From Lotus japonicus (taxonomy: Eukaryota > Streptophyta > Magnoliopsida > Fabales > Fabaceae), in NCBI RefSeq assembly GCF_012489685.1, contig NC_080042.1, positions 41,840,066 through 41,904,065 on the forward strand: a stretch of 64,000 nucleotides of DNA. The letters run 5' to 3'. Both the position numbers and the translations under genes were made by a program. Positions 55,711 to 64,000 of the stretch are shown piece by piece; the first letter of the stretch is position 1; every line of letters starts with the position of its first letter. The notes below the pieces were generated by a model. It worked only from the letters and a program-made list of their open reading frames with translations, made no database searches and was not told the origin of the DNA.

Positions 55711-56739
55711 CGTAAATTCTGAAGCTCCAGGGGTCCTAGGACATTAAACTTAAGCTCAGAAGCAAGAGAGAATCAATGAGAAGCTCTCAGCCCCTCTCTA
55801 GCTCAAGATTCAAGCTCCAAACTTCAAATCTTCGAATCTCCCTTTCCTCTCATCCAAATCACTCCAAACCTGTCCCATTCTGTTTCTGGAAGATCATAGT
55901 TTGATTCTGGGCTAAATTTGAGAAGTTTTGGTCAAGAAATCGCGAAGAACAAGAAGCTGCGATTCCTCCGGCGAACCTGCCAAGATTCCGGCGAGGGTTA
56001 GCGACCTGTAAATGCTCTTTTCTTCCTCCTCCGATCGAACCACGCCACGAAACCACCACCATTCTCTTCCTGGAAACGAGACGCATCTGAAACTTCCATT
56101 TTATTCCTCAAAATCAGAGAAAAACAGCTCCGGTCACCTTCTCCGGCGAGCCTTTTCGCCGGAAAAATCGTGAAACTCCATTCTGGTTCGTTCTGACCTT
56201 CCCCGACGTATTTTTAAGCTCTATTTTACCATTTAGGACATGGAAAGCATAGTTTTAGGCACTGGGTAAGCTAATTTCGAATTGGATAAAGTAAAGTTCA
56301 AACCTGCACATTTTGACAATTCTAAGGCACTAGGACAGCATAAGCTCGGTTCTGAACTATTAGAATCATTCTTGGGTAGCTTTATAAGCCTTCTGGGTAC
56401 AGAAATGGAGTTAGGAGTCAGGGGAAGGAAAAATTGATTTTCACTTCCTTGATGTTCATGGTGTTCATCACAAGGATGATGATCTACACGGTTCTGACAT
56501 CAACCTCACTATAGACTTGTTGAATGATAGTAATATAAGTCTGAAAGTAGGAAAGAATAAATTAGGCCTAAGGTTTTGTCATGAAATTGCATTCTTAAGT
56601 CATAAGAAACACTAGTAATGGTATATTAATTGAGAAAATTGTTAGTTAATAGATTAGAATAGTTATAATGTTACTAAGACCATAACCAGATTTATAATGA
56701 AAAAGAAAAGTGTTAATTGTTGCTGTTCATAACTTGTTA

Positions 56740-57140
56740 GGGTTAATATGGTTAATTAGTGACTAATTAGACTTAATTAAGTTAATGGTAGTAATTAGTA
56801 TAATAGAACATGATTAGGTGAGGCTAAACTAGATTAATATGAGGTTTGGTAGAAAATAATTAAGTTGAGATTAGTAACATGCTTAATTAGGATCATTAGA
56901 GGATTAATTAAGGAAAATGACTAATGTTAAGTGTAGTTAATCTTGATTAATTAGGACTAATATAGCTAATTGTGGTTGATTAGACTTAATTAAGTTAACT
57001 GATGATAATTGCTGGTAAAACCTAATAATGTAAGGACTAAATTAGATTAGATGATAGTAGAAAAGGAATTAAGTAATGAATTAGTTAAGGTGATTAAATA
57101 AGGTGAATGACTAATGTTATTGTGGGATTAATTGGTTAAG
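56740..57140 (+). repeat. Degenerate ~200-bp tandem duplication in D's LTR
   Basis: gattagacttaattaagtta (approximately) appears near 56770 and again near 56975, with the following 150 bp alignable at reduced identity (both end in a block containing gaatgactaatgtta or aaatgactaatgtta). The whole stretch is dominated by taatta words. Confidence 0.6.
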
Positions 57141-59405
57141 CTAAGAATTAGTGAAGTTGTGGTTAAATAATGAAGTAAGTAAGAAAGTAATTAGGGAAAC
57201 GGTAACTTAAGTAAGCCATAATCAGTAATAGAGATAAAATAGTTTAGTACAAGACAAATGAACTAGGATATAATAACTAGTTAACCTAAGTGTAGTTAAC
57301 TATGCTAATTAGAAGTTTGCTAAAGTCTTTAAGAACATAATTCAACTTAGATGACTAAGAATAATAAGTGGACTTAATAAGGTATCTATGTGAAGTAGTT
57401 AAAGGAACCTTAGAATAATCAACTAAAGTAGATGATTAATGAGAAATCACTTAATAAGTGCATATGCATATAGAACAAGTAGGAGCAAGACATAAATCAA
57501 GTAACCTATAGACACTCTAGGAGTAGCGCTATAACATCATAAATCGTTGCAGAATGAATGATTGTGCGAGAACTTAATCAAAGAGATCGTCACTAGGTAT
57601 CATGAAGGAAATGACGCCAGGACGAGGAATCTCCTAACTTATGTTTAAAATGCATTGGATATCCAGGTCAGCGGAGGACTGAGTTTACCTTCATTATAAG
57701 GGCTTGAGTGTGGCTTTAGTGCATACTTTGGTTATGTGTTTGGTTGGATTATGTGTTGATTGAATTGATTGTCTGATATATGCATGACTTGAATGAATGA
57801 TTGTTTGAATAACATGCTTATTGAATGTATGTCTAATATGCCATATGATAATGCTGATTGTGATGAACAGATGTCTGACTTGTTTGGAATGGATGTGCAT
57901 GATTGTAATGTTGCACTGTTTAGAAAGGGATTATAAGTACACTATGGGATATAGTGGTACTTTAGGTGATAAAGCCTTTGGCTTGGACATTGAAAGAGTG
58001 TGGCATAGTGATAACTTGAGCCGAGGAAATTATTATAGTTTGAGCTCACAAGAATGGACGCCTATGCAATCCAAAAAGGTTTCTTTTGAAATAGTAGTCG
58101 TCATCTTCAGGAGATTCTCATTTGAAATGTTAGGTAGATTTGATAAAACCCTGAAGATTAGGTTTACTCCTTTTGGTTATCGTTTGGTTCAAAAAGGTTT
58201 CAATAAAGGTAAAAGTGAATGCATAGATGGACCCCCGAGGATAGTGCTCAAGTTACCACGTACCAGGGACTAGTTGTCGGCGTGAGTGGGACATGATGTT
58301 GAATGGGACGCATCATGAGCCACAATAAAGTCGGGGACTAGCACCAAAAGGTGTGCCTTGTGGAATTCATCTTAGTTATGAATATCCTTGAATGATATAG
58401 AAGAAATAAGGGGGCGTATGTATGGCATATGAAAACACAAGAAACAATAAGGAGTAGGAAGGTACTGTCACTACCACTAGAGAGAGTGGGAATACAGAGA
58501 CGCCAAAGGTGGCCTTGTTCAGAGATGAATAGGCCCGGGACTTACACTGCGGTACACCTCTATTGTCGGTTACGACGTGGATCCCTGAGGTCGGGCTGGC
58601 AAGAAGTTTAAGGCAAAGAGTTGAGTCGTGTATTTCTGTCGGAAAAGCTACTGAGCGTTCATTGTCCGGTAAAGAGTGGACTGTAAGGAGTGTCCATGTT
58701 CCCGGGACGACCTTCCGAAGATTGTGAAGCTAAAAGCTTCGGGCCTTAAAACACACATATACAACCTAAATAATTTAAAAAGGTCAGGCGAGGAACCCTC
58801 TTCTCCCATGATCAACGAGGGAGAAGTCTGACTGAAGGAAGGGGTAATAAGGTGGTAAACTCTCACGCTGCATCATATTGTATGTGTTTGATGATTGGTT
58901 TGTGATGATATTATGATATAATAATATTGATATATCTAGAATATGAATTGTGTTTGGTCGACCGGCATGTGACTCGAGTCGGTGCTACTAACACATTCAT
59001 GTTCTTATATTGTTGGTAGCTCACTCCCTCCAGTGGTTAACATTTTCAGGTAAAGGATTGAGATGGGCTTAGATCGAGTTGGTTGCTGTTTGCCGAAGCT
59101 ATTAAGCCATGGTAGCTGTCGGTGGTTAGGAGGATAGGACCTAGTGAAGAAGCAAAGTTAAGTGTAAGGATGTAGAATTAGGTTTCAGGTTGTTTAGGCA
59201 TAGACGTTGTCTACTTTGATTTGAAGTTTAAAAAGGGATTATGATATTCCGCCTTAATCCTGAGAACAAGTTGAGTTGAGATTTGAAAGTTTGATGTACT
59301 TAAGGAAGTTAGTCAAGAGAGTTAATAGTCAAAAAAAAAAATCGTGACGTCTTCTTTCCACTCTCTGAGTTGACGTTACTCAGGAAGGGGGAAGGGGGTG
59401 TCACA

Positions 59406-59967
59406 CTTCATGATTAATTGAGTTGATGCAATCAAGGAGGGTGGTTGGTCCAGAGTAGGTGTAGGGAACAAGGGAGAGGTTTGGTTCAGGTGATGAAGAT
59501 TGATTGCCTCTTTCTACCTCAGAGGGAGAGCCAATCTGCAGAGTCTGATATGTAGATATGTTGGCCTCAGGGTTTTGATGAGAGGTTTCAGTCTCAGGGT
59601 TTTGTGATTTGTCTGAGGAATGGTTTGACACTGATTCAACATTCTCTGGAAGAGGAGAATGAGGAAGAGGAGGTGGAGGAGGCATTGAGGAGAGAGGGAC
59701 CCCTTGGATTGGGAAATCCGGAGCAACCAGAGGTTCTGGCCTTGGTCCAGGGTAGCGGTTTGGACTGGGAACAGTAATGAAATTTGGAGGAATTTCTGAA
59801 ATCATTTCTCTTGCAATTTGAAAGAATTTCCGATTGGCTTCAGATTCATTTGAGGGAGAGGCGAAAGAAACATTGGTTGGAAAAGAAACAGAGGGACCAG
59901 GAGAGAGAATTTCACGTTCAGAGTGAGTATGTGTATGTGGTTCAGAGGTGGTTTTATCAGAGGCTTG
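59406..59967 (-). pseudogene. Fragment of an older Pro/Ser-rich coding region, cut by D and by the CACTA end
   Basis: The minus strand is open over the whole 560 bp, from the CACTA end at 59968 to D's LTR at 59405; the frame stops on the first codon of D. It encodes about 188 residues rich in Pro, Ser, Glu and Asn (HTHTHSERE, SSMPPPPPLPHSPLPENVES) and ends TTLLDCINSINHEV. The frame also continues into the CACTA terminus without a stop. So both elements seem to have inserted into a longer ORF. Composition resembles the low-complexity tails of Sirevirus third ORFs, but I cannot assign it. Confidence 0.5.
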
Positions 59968-59984
59968 CACTATACCACAAAAAG

Positions 59985-60190
59985 GATTAAGTAGCGGCTC
60001 AAAAGTAGCAGTTTTAAAAGAACCACTACCTTATCACCTTTTTTTTTTTGAAAATTGGTGTGAAGGGGCTAAGGTAGTGGTTAAAAAAACTACTGCAACC
60101 TTTAAGCAAGCATTGGTAGTGGGCTAAATAACAAAACAGGGAAGGAGGGCTTTGGCAACGGGTAAAAAAGAACTGCTACCTTAGAATTTG
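59985..60190 (+). repeat. CACTA subterminal repeats
   Basis: Motifs gtagcggctcaaaagtagca, gaaccactacctta, gtagtggttaaaaaaactac and gaactgctacctta alternate in direct and inverted orientation. They are probable transposase-binding repeats. Confidence 0.6.
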
Positions 60191-60289
60191 CTACTTTAGC
60201 ATTTTAAAATTAAAAATTAAAAAAAGCTGGGTTTCTCACTTTCTCCACTAATAGATTGTGCACGCATAGATTCTTCCCGCCCTACTCCA

Positions 60290-60800
60290 CACCTTGCTGT
60301 GCCGTCATTGCATCGATCCTTTTGCCATCTCGCGCCCTAACTGTCTCCTTTCCCCATTTCTGAGCCGACCCACAACTCCTCTGCCATCATGCTCACCAGA
60401 AGAAGACGGAGAACGAACAACACCAGCACCAATAGCAGTTGTAAGGCCTAAAACCCTTGATTCCACAAACCCCATCTCCAAAATTCCCATTTTTTAGGTC
60501 AGGGGTTTCCAATTTAGGCGAAACTGGAAGAATTGTAACAGGAACATTGCGATTGGGATTGGAATCAGCAGAGCGACACTTTCGACCTTCCCAATCAGCG
60601 GTGAAAGATGCGGTCAAATTCGCTGTCGATGCCCATGACACGGAGGTTGGTTGGGTCGAGGAGGGAGTGGAAGGGAGGAGAGGAAGAAGTTGAAGAAGGA
60701 GGGGTTGGGGTTGGGGGCTCGTAATCGATGTTCCTCTTGGCGTTCAAGCGCTGCAACCGAGGTTGAGGTTGCTTCTTCGTCTTCCACTTCCACTCCATTG
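60290..60800 (-). pseudogene. Gene-like fragment, not identified
   Basis: GC is higher than in the surroundings. Minus-strand frames are protein-like: one reads a Pro/Ser-rich start then HSLLDPTNLRVMGIDSEFD, and continues in another frame with ADWEGRKCRSADSNPNRN and VPVTILPVSPKLE. A frame change near 60600 and a stop split them. This could be a captured exon of a host gene. I do not recognise the family. Confidence 0.35.
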
Positions 60801-60947
60801 TTACTGGTTATGCTCTTGTTCTTCTTCTACTGCTTCTTCTCTGGCTGCTGGAAACTACTAGAAAGGAATGTGCTGAGTTGTTTCCTCTTGGTTGCATTCT
60901 TTCTTACCACTTTTACTTACTTACCCATGTCAACCAGTGGGGTCTAT

Positions 60948-60966
60948 CACTATACCACAAAAAGGA
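60948..60966 (+). repeat. Second copy of the CACTA terminal sequence
   Basis: CACTATACCACAAAAAGGA, identical to 59968-59986 and in the same orientation. What follows differs (gtgtggctcg). It may be a fragment of a second element or an internal duplicate. Confidence 0.6.
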
Positions 60967-60969
60967 GTG

Positions 60970-61390
60970 TGGCTCGTATTAACTGGAGCTATTTTGTGTT
61001 GAGGTTGGTTCTCTGTCTTTGATGTTGTTACCCCAGCCAATTTTAGTGCTCCTCTGCATTGTGTTTTGTTCGGCTATTCTCACCTCTTAGATGGCCTACA
61101 GTTGCTGAGATTGCCGGTTGCTTATCTTGGCTGCATTGTTTCTGCGACCCTGCATTTTCCTTGCTGTGTCACTGCCTCTACACGTTATTGATTTGGTTGT
61201 GTTTTTCCCTTGTTTCTATTTTCTGTTTTGTGCACTGTGTTTCTTTATCTTTCTGTTTTGTTCCTTTTCTTCTCTGGCCTTGGCGGTCTTCACTTTGTGT
61301 TGGTCCCCCTTGGCTTTGCCCGTACTGCTCTTGAGCTTTTCAGCTCATGTCTTATGCAATTAAGCTTTTGTTTCCAAAAAAAAAACTAAT
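60970..61390 (+). other. Possible 3' tail of a retroposon (LINE-like)
   Basis: T/C-rich sequence with many short words of ttct, tgtttc and ttgtgt, ending gcttttgtttcc followed by ten A at 61377-61386. A T-rich 3' region closed by an A-tract is typical of plant LINE or processed-copy tails. No reverse transcriptase is present, so only a 5'-truncated copy could be involved. Confidence 0.35.
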
Positions 61391-61875
61391 AAAACACTAG
61401 TATGATATAATGATACTAGTGTGCGGACAATGTCTGCTTGGCAGCCGTAGGTGTTTATCTTCCCGTTACTGAAAGAAAATAGATTATTAGTATGAATCTA
61501 GACTTCTCCAAATGGTTTTCATGGATTTTGTAATGGGTGGATAGGATCGGTTCTGATATTAGATGCAAATTGTCTATTTAATGAAAAAATGCACGAGCTC
61601 TTTTAGGATTATATAATGATAGTGATATTTTGTCATAGGTTCACATTATGCAGAAACTGTAAGCGCCTTTCCAAGAAGAAAATACTTATATTCATGTATG
61701 CCCTGTATCTCTTATTTTGTTATACAATGTGCTAATTGATAATTCCTCTAATAGGACTAAATGGATGAAATGACAGCAATGGAAGTTCATTTTTCCTTTA
61801 AAATGTTAAATTTAATGCACCAATTGTTTCTTTGAAACATCCCATGAAGCAACTCTGAATAGACTTTGTTTTCAG
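61391..61875 (+). other. Upstream intron or flank of the ARF-like exons
   Basis: AT-rich, no ORF. It ends with a pyrimidine-rich acceptor (tttgttttcag) directly before the first recognisable ARF exon, so it is probably intron sequence. Confidence 0.5.
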
Positions 61876-63993
61876 TCTGTAGGGAAGAATTTTGAGGGCA
61901 ATGAGCTTGAGGAATTGGGCGCATATGAGAAGGGTCGCCTTCAAAATCAACTTCTCACATGTTCTGCAAAACACTTACTACCTCTGATACCATCACTCAC
62001 AGGGGATTTTCTGTTCCTCGTAGAGCTGCTGAGGACTGTCTTCCTCCTTTGGTGTGACATCTTTCACTTGTCTTTCTGAACATATAGCATGTTTGTATTA
62101 ATTTTCTTCTCTCACAATCAATTCTGAAATCCAGAAGCTACTCATGAAAACTTCTATCCAGAATTTATTCGGGCTTAAGAACCAACTGTAGAAAGATTTC
62201 CAAATAAGCACATATCAATTCTAAAGTTTGATTGTGTAGTTTCCCTGAAATTTACAGGATTATAAGCAGCAGAGACCCTCTCAAGAGCTTGTTGCGAAAG
62301 ACCTGCATGGTGTGGAGTGGAAATTTTGTCATATTTATAGAGGTAATGTGATTAAGGGAAAGTTAACAACTATACAAGGTGTAGCTTCATATGTTGACTA
62401 ATTAGCACAAATAATCAATCTGGTGATTTGTCAGGTTAACCAAGGTGGCATCTACTCACTACTGGCTGGAGTATTTTTGTAAGCCAAAATAATCTTGTTT
62501 CTGGTGATGCAGTGTCTTTTCTAAGGTATGTATCTATCTATATGTGTGAGTGTGAGTTTGTGCATGGAGAAATTCTTAGGTACTCCTGTGGCAAATTTGT
62601 TTTTTCTTCTGACCATTGAATCTTTATCCCCTCAGCTATGTCAGCCTTTACCACTTCAACTATATTTTTAACATTATAGCTGATAAAGTCATGTTGCATG
62701 TGTGTGATGAACTGGGACATTTTAATAGGCATCAGGTCCCAGTAGAAAGTAATCATCCATTGGCGAACAAAAGTAGATGTTATTAATTTTGTCTTTTTAT
62801 ACAAAAAGTAATAATTTTTGGTGTATTATTAATATTCAATAGCTAATTGTCTTGGTGAGCATTAAGTACCAAACTGTGAAAAAGAGCCAGGAAAAAGAAA
62901 ATATCTACACACAAAACATACCTCAAAACCCATGGCTTCCTGTACATGAAAATCATGAATATATGTCTTGCAAACTTTGAAATCGCTAAAAAGGAGAAAT
63001 AATAATCTTTGAATGTCCATTGATTAATCAAACTTGAAATTCCAACTACACAGTCTCTAAGAAAGAGAAGACTATCATCTATCATTCTTATACCTTTCAA
63101 ACCCTCAATGCTTATTGCCTGTCTTTAATTTGTAGGGGCGAAAATGGAGAACTAAGATTGGGAATCAGAAGATCTGTTGGGCCTAGAAATGGTCTTCCTG
63201 AATCAACTGTTGGTAATCAGAACAGTTATCCCCATATCCTATCTGTTGTGGCAAATGCTATATCCACCAGAAGCATGTTCTATGTTTTCTACAGTCCAAG
63301 GTACTAATACTAACTGATCACGTATTCTTGCTTTGCAAGATGTATGGAGTTCATGCTGTAATTATTTTTTATTTTGTTGTCAGTTGTCTCAATGTAAGTA
63401 AAATAAAACACTAGTTTCTTACTTTTTTTATTATTTCAATTAATTTTGTGCACGCTCTGGCATGATGCAAGGTTAGTGTGTGTGTGTAATAGCACTATGT
63501 GTATGACAATTGATAAGAATGAACTTGTGAAACTCCACTGTTGTGAATGGAAACAAATAGGGAACACTTTGATTTGGACAGAATGGCCCTATCCTTCCTA
63601 GAAATTAAGATAAAAATATCTTTACAGCTTACTTAGTAGCTGTGGCCATAACCATAAGTTCATAACCTATTTATTCAACCAATTTTCTCCTTTTCTGATT
63701 CCTGATAAGTGGTGGTGGGAAATGGGTTCCTTCTACTTAGAGCCTTTAAAAAATAAACTAAATATGATTCTTCCTCTGATTGGTTTTCTCATAAATAAAA
63801 AATCTTTTGCCATAAGTTTTAATTTTGTGTTGATGTAACTTCTTCCTCTTTGGCTGCTAACTCATGAGTCATGATTACTATGTCGCTCTAGCAATGAGTC
63901 TGTAACATGTTTGAATTTGCTATAATACAGAGCAAGTCATTCAGATTTTGTTGTTCCCTACCAAAAATATGCTAAAGGCATACAGTTCATTTA
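61876..63993 (+). pseudogene. Auxin response factor (ARF4-like) DNA-binding domain, broken
   Basis: Five exons with proper splice borders: 61876-62051, 62258-62342, 62435-62525, 63136-63300 and 63931 to about 63993. They encode the end of the N-terminal dimerisation region and the B3 DNA-binding domain: [78 protein letters not shown], then SHSDFVVPYQKYAKG. This is the ARF3/ARF4 type, closer to ARF4. ARFs bind TGTC auxin-response elements in the nucleus. Lesions seen: a frameshift near 61940 in the first exon, a TAA at 62437-62439 where the conserved QPRR motif should start, Trp for Arg in that motif, Arg for Gly before FSVPRR, and a stop at 63991. The first exons and everything after B3 are missing here. 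Confidence 0.85.
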
Positions 63994-64000
63994 GAAAAAA

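Larger units (their letters stand above)
27580..59405 (+). mobile_element. Element D: large non-autonomous LTR retroelement, outermost insertion
   Basis: The 3' LTR (54765-59405) begins TGTAGCATCCC and ends in a G/A-rich block closing GGGTGTCACA. The same 23-bp block occurs at 27580-27602 right before a primer site, marking the end of D's 5' LTR, whose remainder lies behind F and the copia element. After removing solo LTR E the interior is about 2.5 kb: 27603-28917 joined to 53602-54764. It encodes no Gag or Pol that I can detect, only a 113-aa ORF. A GGGGGACAGAG polypurine tract precedes the 3' LTR. The right flank is cttca. Confidence 0.8.
54765..59405 (+). repeat. 3' LTR of element D
   Basis: 4641 bp from TGTAGCATCCC to GTGTCACA. 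A TATA-like CTATATATT lies at 55702-55710, followed by a leader with several short ORFs. The AT-rich part at 56740-57140 holds a degenerate tandem duplication of about 200 bp. No LTR-encoded ORF like that of B was found; the frame at 57821-58273 has a poor start and no recognisable motif. Confidence 0.85.
59968..64000 (+). mobile_element. Putative CACTA transposon, left end and captured gene fragments (right end off-window)
   Basis: The sequence begins CACTATACCACAAAAAGGA, a CACTA-type terminus, followed by a 200-bp zone (59985-60190) of short repeats in both orientations built on gtagtggtt and aaccactac. Such subterminal arrays are typical of CACTA elements. Downstream lie gene-like pieces and ARF exons, which would make it a gene-capturing element. 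No reverse copy of the terminus occurs before 64000, so the extent is inferred. No transposase was seen. Confidence 0.55.

Noticed and set aside
57821..58273. 150-aa ORF in D's 3' LTR as a possible LTR-encoded protein
   Set aside because: It shares no motif with the B/L2/F protein, has a Met/Cys-rich start unlike a real protein, and there is no second copy in the window to compare.
61059..61334. 91-aa Cys/Leu/Phe-rich ORF that looks membrane-like
   Set aside because: It comes from a T/C-rich tail before an A-tract; hydrophobicity is an effect of T-rich codons.

Overview
The window looks like a repeat-dense stretch of a flowering-plant (probably eudicot) genome. Almost all of it, from 1 to 59405, is LTR retrotransposons stacked inside one another. 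The plant assignment rests on three things: intact chromovirus (Ty3/gypsy, Tekay/Del-like) and Sirevirus (Ty1/copia) proteins, initiator-Met-tRNA primer sites, and exons of an auxin response factor (ARF4-like) at the right edge. I found no bacterial genes, rRNA, tRNA or CRISPR array. The species cannot be named from this sequence.

The nesting can be read from LTR ends and target-site duplications (TSDs). The outermost insertion is element D: its last 23 bp of 5' LTR are at 27580-27602, its interior is split into 27603-28917 and 53602-54764, and its 3' LTR is 54765-59405. Into D's 5' LTR went LTR F (25655-27579, left part off-window). Into F went the Sirevirus copia element (15510-25654). Into that element's 5' LTR went gypsy element A (1-15509, minus strand). 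Into A's gag went a solo LTR, L2 (6998-11151, TSD tccca). On the other side, D's interior received solo LTR E (28918-53596, TSD accat). E received non-autonomous element C (29549-51571, TSD ccttg). C's right LTR received the complete autonomous chromovirus B (36774-49496, TSD aaccc).

B is the best-preserved element: two LTRs, primer site, an unbroken 1472-codon Gag-Pol with a C-terminal chromodomain, and a perfect TSD. The copia element has intact-looking gag, pol and a third 793-aa ORF, but insertion of A separated its 5' LTR from its promoter. A is a mosaic: a gag fragment without capsid, a non-coding spacer related to the interior of C, and a complete integrase-chromodomain end. C carries no protein genes. 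D appears non-autonomous and carries a single 113-aa two-membrane-segment ORF.

The most interesting signal is a conserved small protein (about 160-216 aa) encoded inside the LTRs of the B/L2/F family, in sense orientation. Three diverged LTRs keep it open. The differences between B and L2 are largely silent in the conserved blocks, which suggests selection on the protein. Each LTR also has a TATA box and a putative spliced leader with an exon of exactly 78 bp in three copies. That would make each LTR, even a solo one, a self-contained gene.

Right of D (59406-64000) lie an older, Pro/Ser-rich coding fragment, a CACTA-type transposon end at 59968 with subterminal repeats, gene-like fragments, a possible retroposon tail, and five ARF4-like exons carrying a frameshift and a stop codon. 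This fits a gene-capturing CACTA element whose other end lies outside the window, or a decayed host ARF locus.
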